Both the position numbers and the translations under genes were made by a program. This document shows, piece by piece, positions 8,427-16,847 of a DNA stretch of 64,000 nucleotides. The DNA is taken from contig NZ_KK073874.1 in the NCBI RefSeq assembly GCF_000585375.1, positions 3,410,001-3,474,000 on the forward strand. Reading direction: 5' to 3'. The stretch is from Cryptosporangium arvum DSM 44712 (GTDB lineage Bacteria; Actinomycetota; Actinomycetes; Mycobacteriales; Cryptosporangiaceae). The notes below the pieces were generated by a model. The model was not told the DNA's origin. It saw nothing but the letters and a program-made list of their open reading frames with translations, and did no database searches. The stretch's first letter is position 1. Each line of letters opens with the position of its first letter.

Positions 8427-9380
8427 GTGCCTTCCCGTGAGATCGAGTTCCTCAGTGGCGGCGAAACCGTGCGGGGAGACCTGCTCCTGCCCGAGGGTGA
8501 AGGGCCGTTTCCCGTCGTCGTCATGGCCGGTGGCTGGTGCTACGTCAAGGAATTACGCCAGCCGCAGTACGCCGCGGACTTCGTCCGCCGGGGGTTCGCC
8601 GCGCTGATCTTCGACTACCGCCGGATGGGCGCCAGCGAGGGCACCCCCCGCCAGCACATCAACCCGTGGGACCAGATCGAGGACTACAAGAACGCGATCA
8701 CGTTCGCGGCCGGCCAGCCCGAACTGGACGCCGACCGGATCGGGATCTGGGGCATCTCCTACAGCGGCGGCCACGTGCTGATCGTCGGGGCCATCGATCC
8801 GCGCGTGAAGTGCGTCGTGTCCAACGTCCCGGTGATCGACGGTTACCAGACCATGTGGCGGATGCACGGCACCGACCGGTTCCGCAAGCTCAAGGCGTTC
8901 GTCGCCGAGGACAGGGCCAAGCGCACCGAGACCGGTGAGCCCGGCTACATGGCGATGTCGGGCGTGCCGGCCAACCCCGACGACGCGTTCTCGGTCTGGC
9001 CCGACAACGACGTGCTGGCCGTGTTCAACGAGTTGAAGGCCACCCAGGCGCCTCGGCACGAGCACCGCAACACGGTCGAGTCGCTCGAGTTGCTGATGGA
9101 GTACAACGCCGCGCCTTATGCTCCGCGCCTGCTCGACAAGCCGGTGATGATGATCGTCGCCGACCAGGACGACATCACGATGTGGGACCAGGAGATCGGC
9201 GCGTTCACGGCGATCCCGAGCTCCAAGAAGGAGCTGGTGGTGCTGCCCGCCACCGACCACATGACGCTCTACAGCAACGTCACCGCGCTCGACTACGCCG
9301 CCAAGGCCGCGGGTTCCTGGTTCGACCGGCACCTCAAGGAGCTGCCGACGGTCGCCAACCAGATCGTCAAGTACGCCTGA
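8427..9380 (+). CDS. alpha/beta hydrolase (CocE/dienelactone-hydrolase-like)
   Basis: About 317 residues with an alpha/beta-hydrolase fold. The oxyanion region is VVMAGGWCYV, the nucleophile elbow is GIWGISYSGG (Ser111 the likely nucleophile, as in CocE-like GxSYxG), and further segments are IVADQDD (acid) and LPATDHMTLY (His). There is no signal peptide, so it is cytoplasmic. The start is the GTG with GGAGG seven bases upstream. As first gene of the rightward operon it is followed 13 bases later by the importer genes. It probably cleaves an ester or amide of the transported compound. Confidence 0.87.
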   Translation: MPSREIEFLSGGETVRGDLLLPEGEGPFPVVVMAGGWCYVKELRQPQYAADFVRRGFAALIFDYRRMGASEGTPRQHINPWDQIEDYKNAITFAAGQPELDADRIGIWGISYSGGHVLIVGAIDPRVKCVVSNVPVIDGYQTMWRMHGTDRFRKLKAFVAEDRAKRTETGEPGYMAMSGVPANPDDAFSVWPDNDVLAVFNELKATQAPRHEHRNTVESLELLMEYNAAPYAPRLLDKPVMMIVADQDDITMWDQEIGAFTAIPSSKKELVVLPATDHMTLYSNVTALDYAAKAAGSWFDRHLKELPTVANQIVKYA

Positions 9381-9393
9381 GCGGGAGCACACG

Positions 9394-10434
9394 ATGTCGG
9401 GTCAGTTGAGCGAACGGACGGCCGTGCCACCGGGCTCGTCCCGGCAGTTCTGGGCCGACCTGCGGTGGCGCGGGGCGCCGGTGGGCGTGCCCTGGCTGGT
9501 GGCGCTGCTCATGCTGGTGGTCAGCGTGATCCTGTACCCCAGCAGCATCGGCTTCGGTGGCCTGGCCACGATGACGCCGCTGCTGGGCGTACTGATCATC
9601 GCCTCGCTGGGGCAGTCCCTCGTGATCGGCACCGGCGGCATCGACCTGAGCGTGTCGTCCGTCGTGACCGTCGTGGGCGTCATCTTCGTGCTGGAGGCGG
9701 GGACGCCGGGCGGCTCGATCCCGCTGGCGCTGGTCTACTCGCTGGCCGCCGGCCTGGTCTGCGGTGTGGTCAACGGTGTTCTGGTCGAGTACCTGGCGCT
9801 CAGCCCGCTGGTTTCGACGCTGGCCACCGGCCAGATCATGGCCGGGCTGGCCAACATCTGGTACGGCGGGGGCGCGAACCGGCTCGCGGTTCCGCCGGAC
9901 TGGCGCAGCTTCACCGGCAGCACGTTCGGCCGAGGCATCAGCTACCTCCTGCTCGCCGCGACCGTGCTCGTCGTGTTGGCCGGCGTCGTACTGAGCTACA
10001 CGGCGGTCGGCCGGCGGCTGACCGCGGCGAGCACCAGCCCGAAGGCCGGGCGCTACCAAGGCATCGCGGTCCGGCGCTACCGCGCCGCGACGTACGTCCT
10101 CGCGTCGCTGCTCTACAGCGTCGCGGGCGTCTTCCTGGTCGGCAGCATCGGCACCCCGACGCTGTCACTGGGAGACGTCTACCAACTGTCCACGATCGTC
10201 GTCGTCGTGCTCGGCGGCGCGGCGCTGTCCGGTGGCCGCCTGCACCCCGGCGCCACGATGGCGGGCGCTCTGTTCCTCTCGCTCATCAACCAGGACGTGG
10301 CCGCGACCGGGGCCGCCGCCGGTACGCAGGGCGTCATCCAGGGCGCCGTCCTGGTGCTCGCGATGCTCGCCACGTCGATTGGTGCACTGCGGATGCTGCT
10401 CCGGCGGCGCCGCGGAAGCACCGCACCCTCCTAA
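9394..10434 (+). CDS. ABC sugar-type transporter permease (RbsC family)
   Basis: About 346 residues, mostly hydrophobic, with eight or more predicted membrane segments and the family signature around LGQSLVIGTGGIDLSVSS and LGGAALSGG. This is the BPD_transp_2 family used by ribose/xylose and autoinducer-2 importers. It would form the membrane channel together with the permease half of the fusion protein at 11844-14432, probably as a heterodimer. Substrate not determinable. Confidence 0.92.
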   Translation: MSGQLSERTAVPPGSSRQFWADLRWRGAPVGVPWLVALLMLVVSVILYPSSIGFGGLATMTPLLGVLIIASLGQSLVIGTGGIDLSVSSVVTVVGVIFVLEAGTPGGSIPLALVYSLAAGLVCGVVNGVLVEYLALSPLVSTLATGQIMAGLANIWYGGGANRLAVPPDWRSFTGSTFGRGISYLLLAATVLVVLAGVVLSYTAVGRRLTAASTSPKAGRYQGIAVRRYRAATYVLASLLYSVAGVFLVGSIGTPTLSLGDVYQLSTIVVVVLGGAALSGGRLHPGATMAGALFLSLINQDVAATGAAAGTQGVIQGAVLVLAMLATSIGALRMLLRRRRGSTAPS

Positions 10435-10529
10435 TCCCACCCCTTCGAAACCCCCGTGGTTCCGCGCTGCCCGAATTTCGCCGGAACCGCCCAGATCCGC
10501 ACTGACTCATCTGGAGAGAAGAGGACATC

Positions 10530-11813
10530 GTGGGCGCACTGTCGAGACCCCGCCGGCCCCGCTTACGGGCGCTGATCGGCCTCACCGCACTCGTCGCCGC
10601 CACCGCGCTGGGCGGCTGCACGTCATCGACGACCAGCAGCAGCGACGCCAAGGGCGACGCGTCCGAGTACGCCGCCGCGCCGCTGGAGCTCAGTGACGCG
10701 CAGCGCGACGAGATCCTGAAGAAAGCGTTCCTGACCGACGAGATCAAGGCCGCCGACCTCGACCCGACCATCGTGCAGGGCCTCGAGGAGGCCGGACGCG
10801 ACTACTCGGACGAGCAGGTCAAGGCAGCCGCGGCGTGCCTGGACAAACCGACCTGCACGATCGGCAAGGGCGAGCAGACGCTGGCGATCCTCGACGGCGC
10901 GGGCTCCGACCTGTGGCGGCGCATCACCCGGGCCCAGATCACGGTGCAGGCGACGTCGTACCCGAACATCGGGACGGTCATCTACCTGCAGGCCGACGGC
11001 AACCTGCAGACCATGCAGGCGAACCTCCAGACGCTGATCGCCCGCAAGGTCACCGGCATCGTCACCTACGACGACTTCGGACCGGCCATGACCGCCGCCT
11101 ACCAGCAGGCCACCAACAAGGGCATTCCGGTCGTGGCCTACGGCGGCATCCCCGGCAAGGACGCCACGAAGGCAGTGGTCTCCCAGGTGGCGTCGGACTT
11201 CTGCGACGACGGCAACCAGATGGCGCAGACCACGGCCAAGATGCTGAACAACACCGGCAACGTCGCGTTCTTCACCGGAACGCCGGGCAACCCGCAGGGG
11301 GCCGGCTGGCAGGCCTGCGCGGAGACCTGGTTCAAGCAGAACGCGCCGAACATCGCGGTGGTCAACCGGTCCAACACCAGCTGGACCGAGGGCGGCGCCG
11401 TCTCCGCGACGACCGCGCTGATCTCCACCGGCAAGAAGGTCGACGCGGTCCTCTACGACTACGCGAAGCAGACCGTCAACATCGTCCAGACCTACCAGCA
11501 GGCCAAGCAGAAGGTTCCGGCCCAGGTGACCTGGACCTCGGACAACTCCCTGCTGCAGATGTGGGAGAAGGACCTCGGCACGCCCAACGAGTGGCAGCTC
11601 GCCTACTCCAGCAGCATCAACTTCGAGGGTGCGATCGCGCTGTCGGCGCTGATGAATCACCTGCAGGGCAAGGACGTCCCGTCGATGTTGATGTTCCCGC
11701 TGCCGTTCGTGCCGGCCAAGAAGGGCGACTACGTGGCCGACCAGCCGGCCAACGCCCCCGGCCCGACGCTGATGCCCGACGCGCTGCTGAGCCAGGTTCT
11801 CGGCGCGGCCTGA
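10530..11813 (+). CDS. ABC transporter substrate-binding lipoprotein
   Basis: About 427 residues. An N-terminal basic stretch and hydrophobic segment end in the lipobox LGGC, with Cys30 the predicted lipidated residue, so the mature protein is anchored outside the membrane. The remainder resembles type I periplasmic binding proteins of the ribose class (ITGIVTYDDFGPAM, VAYGGIPGKDATK, GNVAFFTGTPGN). The GTG start has GAGAAGAGG upstream. It lies between permease and ATPase-permease genes and supplies substrate recognition for the importer. Confidence 0.92.
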   Translation: MGALSRPRRPRLRALIGLTALVAATALGGCTSSTTSSSDAKGDASEYAAAPLELSDAQRDEILKKAFLTDEIKAADLDPTIVQGLEEAGRDYSDEQVKAAAACLDKPTCTIGKGEQTLAILDGAGSDLWRRITRAQITVQATSYPNIGTVIYLQADGNLQTMQANLQTLIARKVTGIVTYDDFGPAMTAAYQQATNKGIPVVAYGGIPGKDATKAVVSQVASDFCDDGNQMAQTTAKMLNNTGNVAFFTGTPGNPQGAGWQACAETWFKQNAPNIAVVNRSNTSWTEGGAVSATTALISTGKKVDAVLYDYAKQTVNIVQTYQQAKQKVPAQVTWTSDNSLLQMWEKDLGTPNEWQLAYSSSINFEGAIALSALMNHLQGKDVPSMLMFPLPFVPAKKGDYVADQPANAPGPTLMPDALLSQVLGAA

Positions 11814-11843
11814 TCCGGCCGGAATCCAGAGGAGGGAGTGGCG

Positions 11844-14432
11844 ATGAGGTCGGTGGAGAGTACGAGCACGTCCACGCTCCTCGGCGGTGCTACCGGCACC
11901 GGTCTGACCGCCGAGGGCCTCACCAAGACGTTCGGGTCGACGACCGCGCTGAACGACATGTCGGCGACGTTCGCCCGCGGGGTCGTGCACGGGCTGATCG
12001 GCGAGAACGGCTCCGGCAAGTCGACGTTCGTCAAGCTGGTGGCCGGTATGCACCGCGCCGACGCGGGCCGGGTGGTGCTCGACGGCGTGCCCGTCGCCGA
12101 CACCTCCGGCACCCACCGGTCGGCCGCCCGGATCGCGTGCGTCTACCAGGACGGCTCACTGATCGACGAGCTCACCGTCGCACAGAACCTCGACGTGATC
12201 GTCGAGCCGGCGCTCCGGCCGTCCGCTCCCGACGGTTCCTGGCACCGGCAGGTCCTGGACGCGGCGCGGCTCACCGACGTCGAGGAGAACACCCGCGCCG
12301 GCGACCTGCCGAACAACGAGAAGCGGCTGGTCGAGATCGCCGCGGTGCTGGCGCGTCGGCCGGACGTCGTGCTCTTCGACGAGTCGACCTCGACGCTCGA
12401 CGAGCGCGGCGTGGAGTGGGTGCTCGCCCGGATGCGCGAGCTGGCCGACGGTGGCGCGTGCGTCGTCTTCGTGACCCACCGCCTGCACGAGGTACTGGCC
12501 ATCACGTCGCACGTCACGGTGCTGCGTGACGGGGTGCTGGTCGCCGAGGTGCCCACCGAGGGCGCCACCACCGAGCAGCTGGTGCGGCACATGGCGGGAC
12601 GGGAGGTGGCCGCGTTCACCCGCCGGACGGGCGCGGCCCCGGCCGACGCGGAGGTGGCGCTACGGGCCGCCGGGCTGCGTGCGGCGCGGTGCGGCCCGAT
12701 CGACCTCACCGTGCGCCGCGGGGAGATCGTCGGCATCGGTGGTGCGGCCGGGAACGGCCAGGCCGAGCTGATCCGGGCCCTGGCCGGCGACGGTGTCGAC
12801 GCGGGGGAGGTGATCGTCGACGGTGCTCCGCTGCGCGGTGCCGGGTCCGCCGTCGACGCCGGCACCGTGTTCGTGAGCTCGGACCGGCGGTCGGAGTCGC
12901 TGTCCAGCCTGTTGTCGATCCGCGAGAACTACACGCTGGCGCTGACCGCGACGTCCGGCCGGTGGTGGCGCTGGCTGCGTCGCCGCCCGGAGGTGGCCGA
13001 GGCCGACGCGCTGGCCGACCGGTACGACCTCGCACGCTCCTCGATCGAACAGCCGGTCGGCACGCTCTCCGGCGGCAACCAGCAGAAAGTCGCGATCGGG
13101 CGGATGGTGGCCCGGGACCCGAAGGTGCTGCTGATCGAGGAGCCCACCGAAGGCGTCGACGTCCGCGCCCGCTTCGACATCTACCGCTCGCTGGTCGAGG
13201 TCGCCGATCGGGGCACCGCTGTCGTCTTCACCTCGAGCGACGCCGGCGAACTGCGGCTGCTGGCCGATCGGGTGCTCGTCCTCGCCCGCGGGCGGCAGGT
13301 CGCCGAGCTGTCCGGCGACGAGGTGACCGAGGAAGCGATCGTGCACGCGTTCACCACGGCCAAGGAGCAGCAGGACGCCCGCTCGGCCGCGGCGGTCGCC
13401 GACGAGGCCCGGGAACTCGACGAGAAACCCGAGGTCGTCGCCCGCCGCCGGGCCGGTCTCCGGCCCCGCCGGCAGCTCACGTTCACGCCGGCGACGTTCG
13501 GCCTGCTGGCGGTGCTTCTGGTCGCGCTCGCGGCCTACGGCACCGCCCGGGACGCCCGGTTCGGCACGATCGACAACCTCGGTTCGATCATGCAGCTCAG
13601 CGTGCCGCTCGCCCTCGCCGCGCTGGCCCAGTTGCCGGTGCTGCTGGTGGGGGAGATCGACGCGTCGATCGGGTCGATGATGGGGCTGATCGTCGTCCTT
13701 CTCTCGTTCCGGCCGGACGGGTCGCCAGCGGTGTTGTTCGTGCTGGCGGTGCTGGCCGGGGCGGTCCTCGGTGCGGTCAACGCGCTGCTCGTCGTGGGGC
13801 TGCGGATCACCGCGGTCATCGCGACGATCGCCACGCTCGGCGTTTATCTCGGGGTTGCGCGAATACTGCGGCCCGAACCCGGTGGGTTGATCAACAACGA
13901 CCTGGCCGTGCTGATGGGTCAGGGCGTCGCGTACATCCCGCTGATGTTCCTCGTCGTGGTCGTCCTCGCGATCGCGGTCGACGTCTACGTGAACACCACC
14001 CGGGGCGGTCTCCGGTCGCGCGCGGTCGGCTACTCGGCGCTGCGGGCCTCCCAGCTCGGCGTGCCGTCGTCTCGCCTCCGTGCCGCGGCGTACGTGCTCG
14101 GCGGTGCGATCGCCGGCCTCGGCGCCGTGACGCTCGCGGCCCAGACCGGGGTCGGCGACCCCAGCTCCGGCTCGGGCTACACGCTGCTCTCGATCGCGGT
14201 CCCGGTGATCGGCGGCGCGCTGCTCGCCGGTGGGCGCGGCTCGGCGATCGGCTGCGTCCTGGGCGCGCTGTTCGTCGCCGAAGTGCAGACGTTCATCCCG
14301 TTCGTGAACTTCCCGACCGGCGGCTACCTGATTGCCGTCGGTGTCCTCACCGTGCTCGCGCTGATCGTCGGCTCGGCCCGGCTCTCGGCGTGGACGCTCC
14401 CGATCCGCAACATCCGGCGACTCGGAAAGTAG
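11844..14432 (+). CDS. fused ABC importer: two ATPase domains plus permease (RbsA-RbsC fusion)
   Basis: About 862 residues. Domain 1 (about 20-260) has Walker A GENGSGKST at 53-61 and Walker B VVLFDES, but the signature loop reads LPNNEKRLVEIAA instead of LSGGQ. Domain 2 (about 265-510) has the RbsA-style degenerate Walker A GAAGNGQAE and an intact signature LSGGNQQKVAIGR with Walker B VLLIEEPTEG. Residues about 540-862 form a BPD_transp_2 permease (LVGEIDASIGSMMGL, VIGGALLAGG). RbsA and RbsC are usually separate; here they are fused while a second permease stays separate. ATG 11844 is preferred over GTG 11838 because GGAGG at 11831-11835 is eight bases away. Confidence 0.92.
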   Translation: MRSVESTSTSTLLGGATGTGLTAEGLTKTFGSTTALNDMSATFARGVVHGLIGENGSGKSTFVKLVAGMHRADAGRVVLDGVPVADTSGTHRSAARIACVYQDGSLIDELTVAQNLDVIVEPALRPSAPDGSWHRQVLDAARLTDVEENTRAGDLPNNEKRLVEIAAVLARRPDVVLFDESTSTLDERGVEWVLARMRELADGGACVVFVTHRLHEVLAITSHVTVLRDGVLVAEVPTEGATTEQLVRHMAGREVAAFTRRTGAAPADAEVALRAAGLRAARCGPIDLTVRRGEIVGIGGAAGNGQAELIRALAGDGVDAGEVIVDGAPLRGAGSAVDAGTVFVSSDRRSESLSSLLSIRENYTLALTATSGRWWRWLRRRPEVAEADALADRYDLARSSIEQPVGTLSGGNQQKVAIGRMVARDPKVLLIEEPTEGVDVRARFDIYRSLVEVADRGTAVVFTSSDAGELRLLADRVLVLARGRQVAELSGDEVTEEAIVHAFTTAKEQQDARSAAAVADEARELDEKPEVVARRRAGLRPRRQLTFTPATFGLLAVLLVALAAYGTARDARFGTIDNLGSIMQLSVPLALAALAQLPVLLVGEIDASIGSMMGLIVVLLSFRPDGSPAVLFVLAVLAGAVLGAVNALLVVGLRITAVIATIATLGVYLGVARILRPEPGGLINNDLAVLMGQGVAYIPLMFLVVVVLAIAVDVYVNTTRGGLRSRAVGYSALRASQLGVPSSRLRAAAYVLGGAIAGLGAVTLAAQTGVGDPSSGSGYTLLSIAVPVIGGALLAGGRGSAIGCVLGALFVAEVQTFIPFVNFPTGGYLIAVGVLTVLALIVGSARLSAWTLPIRNIRRLGK

Positions 14433-14437
14433 GAGAC

Positions 14438-15298
14438 ATGGCTGATTTGACCGGACAGGTCGCACTGGTGACCGGAGCCGCGCGCGGACAGGGCCGCGCG
14501 CACGCGCTCGCGCTGGCCGAGGCCGGCGCCGACATCATCGCGGTGGACGCCTGCGCGGACGTCGAGACCGCGCCGTACCCGCTGGCCACGGCGGAGGACC
14601 TCGCGGCGACGGTGAAGGAGATCGAAAAGCTCGACCGGCGGGTCGTCGCGGCGGAGTGCGACGTGCGCGACAGCGCGGGCCTGGACGACGTGGTCGCCCG
14701 GGGCCTGGCGGAGTTCGGGCGGATCGACGTGCTGGTGGCCAACGCGGGCATCTGGGCGCTGGGCCGGCTCTGGGAGATCACCGAGGCGCAGTGGCAGGAG
14801 ATGCTCGACATCAACCTGACCGGCGTGTGGCGCACGGTGAAGGCGGTCGTGCCGCACATGATCGAGCAGAAGCGCGGCGCGATCGTGCTGACCTCGTCGG
14901 TCAACGGGTTCGAGGCCGGCGGCGGCATGACGCACTACGTCGCGGCCAAGCACGGCGTGCTCGGGTTGATGCGTAACGCCGCGATCGAACTCGGCCCGTA
15001 CAACATCCGCTGCAACGCGGTGTGCCCCGGCATCGTCGACACGAAGATGAACGACTGGCCGGGTGCGTACGACATGATGGCCGGCCACGAGGGCGGCACG
15101 CCGGAGGACCGCAGGCACAACGCGTACGGCTGGTCGGCGCTGGCCGGCCGGGGCCTGCTCGACCCGCGGACGGTCAGCCGCTCGGTGGTGTTCCTCGTCT
15201 CCGACGACGCCCGGGACATCACCGGCGTCGCCCTGCCGGTCGACGGTGGACACGCGGTGCTGCCCGGCTCCAACCCCGACCCGATCCGCTCGCTGTGA
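14438..15298 (+). CDS. mycofactocin-coupled SDR oxidoreductase (copy 1)
   Basis: About 286 residues. The motif TGAARGQGRAHA and the extra loop after beta-2 (DIIAVDACADVETAPYPLATAEDL) are diagnostic of the mycofactocin-coupled SDR subfamily, in which the nicotinamide cofactor is held tightly and re-oxidised through mycofactocin. Catalytic residues lie in SSVNG and HYVAAK. The start follows the transporter stop by five bases with GGAG upstream. It is one of three such enzymes in this operon, with no mycofactocin biosynthesis gene in the window. It probably oxidises an alcohol intermediate. Confidence 0.9.
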   Translation: MADLTGQVALVTGAARGQGRAHALALAEAGADIIAVDACADVETAPYPLATAEDLAATVKEIEKLDRRVVAAECDVRDSAGLDDVVARGLAEFGRIDVLVANAGIWALGRLWEITEAQWQEMLDINLTGVWRTVKAVVPHMIEQKRGAIVLTSSVNGFEAGGGMTHYVAAKHGVLGLMRNAAIELGPYNIRCNAVCPGIVDTKMNDWPGAYDMMAGHEGGTPEDRRHNAYGWSALAGRGLLDPRTVSRSVVFLVSDDARDITGVALPVDGGHAVLPGSNPDPIRSL

Positions 15299-15305
15299 GC
15301 TCGTG

Positions 15306-16847
15306 ATGATCTCTCCCACCTGGGTCTCGCCGGTGCGCTGGGACGAGGCCGAGGCGTTGGTCGAGCCGACCCCGGCGGAGTTGGGCCGCATCGCTCCCGA
15401 TCGGCTGCACGTCGTCGACGGCGACGTGCGGCTGGACGGCGCGGCGCTGCTGGCCGCGGTGGCCGGGGCCCAGCACCGGCTGCGCGCGGTCGGCGTCGGC
15501 CGGGGTGACGTGGTCGGCGTCCAGTTGCCGAACTGGTGGGAAGCGGTCGTCGTCGCGCACGCGGTCTGGGGGATGGGCGCGGTGCTCTGCCCGGTGCCGG
15601 TGAACTACCGGGGCGCGGAGCTGGACCGGATCCTGGCCGCCACACCGGTGGCGGCGTTCGTGGTGCCGGCCCGGTACCGGGGCGTGAACCATCCGGCGCT
15701 GGTCGGGGACGTGCTGGAGCGCCGGGGAATCTCGGCTCCGGTGGTCGAGGTGCGTGGCGCCTCGCCGTTCCCGGGAACCGGCGCCGCGCCGGAGCTGGAC
15801 GCCGCGCTGGACGACGTCTGCGTCCTGATGTTCACCTCCGGCACCACCGGCACGCCGAAAGGCGTGCTGCACAGCCACCGCACGCTGCTGGCCGACGCCT
15901 GGTCGATCGCCCGGTTGTTCGCGCTCGACGGCGACCTCGTCTACATGCCCTCGCCGGTCGGGCACGTCACCGGGCTGGTCTACGGCGTGATGATGCCGCT
16001 GCTGGTCGGCGGGGCGGTGCTGCTCCAGGCCGAGTGGGAGGCAGCCGTCGGGGCCGACCTGATCGAGGAGCACGGGGCCACGTTCTGCGTCGGCGCGACG
16101 CCGTTCCTGCGCGGCCTGACCGACGAGTACGCCCGGCGCGGCACCGCGTCGGCGCTCACCGGGTTCGCCTGCGGTGGCGCGGACATCCCGGCGGCGCTGG
16201 TCCGGCGGGCCACCGACGTGCTCGGCGCGGCCGTCACCCGGGCCTACGGGCTGACCGAGATGCCGACCGTCACCTGCGGCGGGCCGGACGACCCGGAGCG
16301 TGTCCGGTTCGAAACGGACGGACGGCTGACCGGGTCGTCGCAGGCCCGGCTGAACGACGACGGCGAACTGGAGGTCCGGGGCCCGGAGCTGTGCCTCGGA
16401 TACCTCGACCCGGAGCACACCCGGGCGTCGTTCACCGACGACGGCTGGTTCCGGACCGGTGACCTGGCCCGGCTCGGCGCCGACGGCAGCGTGACGATCA
16501 CCGGGCGGGCGAAGGACATCATCGTGCGCGGCGGCGAGAACATCGGCGTCAAGGAGATCGAGGACTACCTGCTCGACCACCCGGCGATCCGGGACGTCGC
16601 CGTGGTCGGTGTGCCGGACGACGTGCTCGGTGAGCGCGCCTGCGCGTTCCTGGTCACCGCGGCGCCGCTGACGCTGGCCGAGATCGCTGAGTTCCTGCTC
16701 GCACGGCGGATCGCCAAGCACAAACTGCCGGAGTACGTGCTGGTCGTCGACGGGCTGCCGCGCACGCCGAGCGGCAAGATCCAGAAGTTCCGGCTGCGGG
16801 AACAGGCCGTGGCCGAGCTGGCCGCCGGGCGGGGTGAGCGCCGGTGA
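15306..16847 (+). CDS. acyl-CoA synthetase / AMP-dependent ligase (FadD-like)
   Basis: About 513 residues of the ANL superfamily. The ATP loop is MFTSGTTGTPKGVLHSH, the middle motif is AYGLTEMPTVTCGG, the hinge is WFRTGDLARLGADG followed by GRAKDIIVRGGENIG, and the catalytic Lys lies in LPRTPSGKIQKFRLR. It should make an acyl-CoA from a carboxylic acid and ATP. The start (MISPTW, or the GTG one codon before) is seven bases after the SDR stop and lacks a strong binding site, so translation is probably coupled. It overlaps the E1 gene by GTGA. It is distinct from the ligase at 2398, so the pathway probably activates two acids. Confidence 0.9.
   Translation: MISPTWVSPVRWDEAEALVEPTPAELGRIAPDRLHVVDGDVRLDGAALLAAVAGAQHRLRAVGVGRGDVVGVQLPNWWEAVVVAHAVWGMGAVLCPVPVNYRGAELDRILAATPVAAFVVPARYRGVNHPALVGDVLERRGISAPVVEVRGASPFPGTGAAPELDAALDDVCVLMFTSGTTGTPKGVLHSHRTLLADAWSIARLFALDGDLVYMPSPVGHVTGLVYGVMMPLLVGGAVLLQAEWEAAVGADLIEEHGATFCVGATPFLRGLTDEYARRGTASALTGFACGGADIPAALVRRATDVLGAAVTRAYGLTEMPTVTCGGPDDPERVRFETDGRLTGSSQARLNDDGELEVRGPELCLGYLDPEHTRASFTDDGWFRTGDLARLGADGSVTITGRAKDIIVRGGENIGVKEIEDYLLDHPAIRDVAVVGVPDDVLGERACAFLVTAAPLTLAEIAEFLLARRIAKHKLPEYVLVVDGLPRTPSGKIQKFRLREQAVAELAAGRGERR

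Noticed and set aside
12660-14465. Long open frame on the minus strand (about 600 codons) opposite the ABC fusion gene
   Set aside because: Its translation is the low-complexity Arg/Asp/His/Pro-rich type produced antisense to high-GC genes; the plus strand encodes clear Walker and permease motifs.
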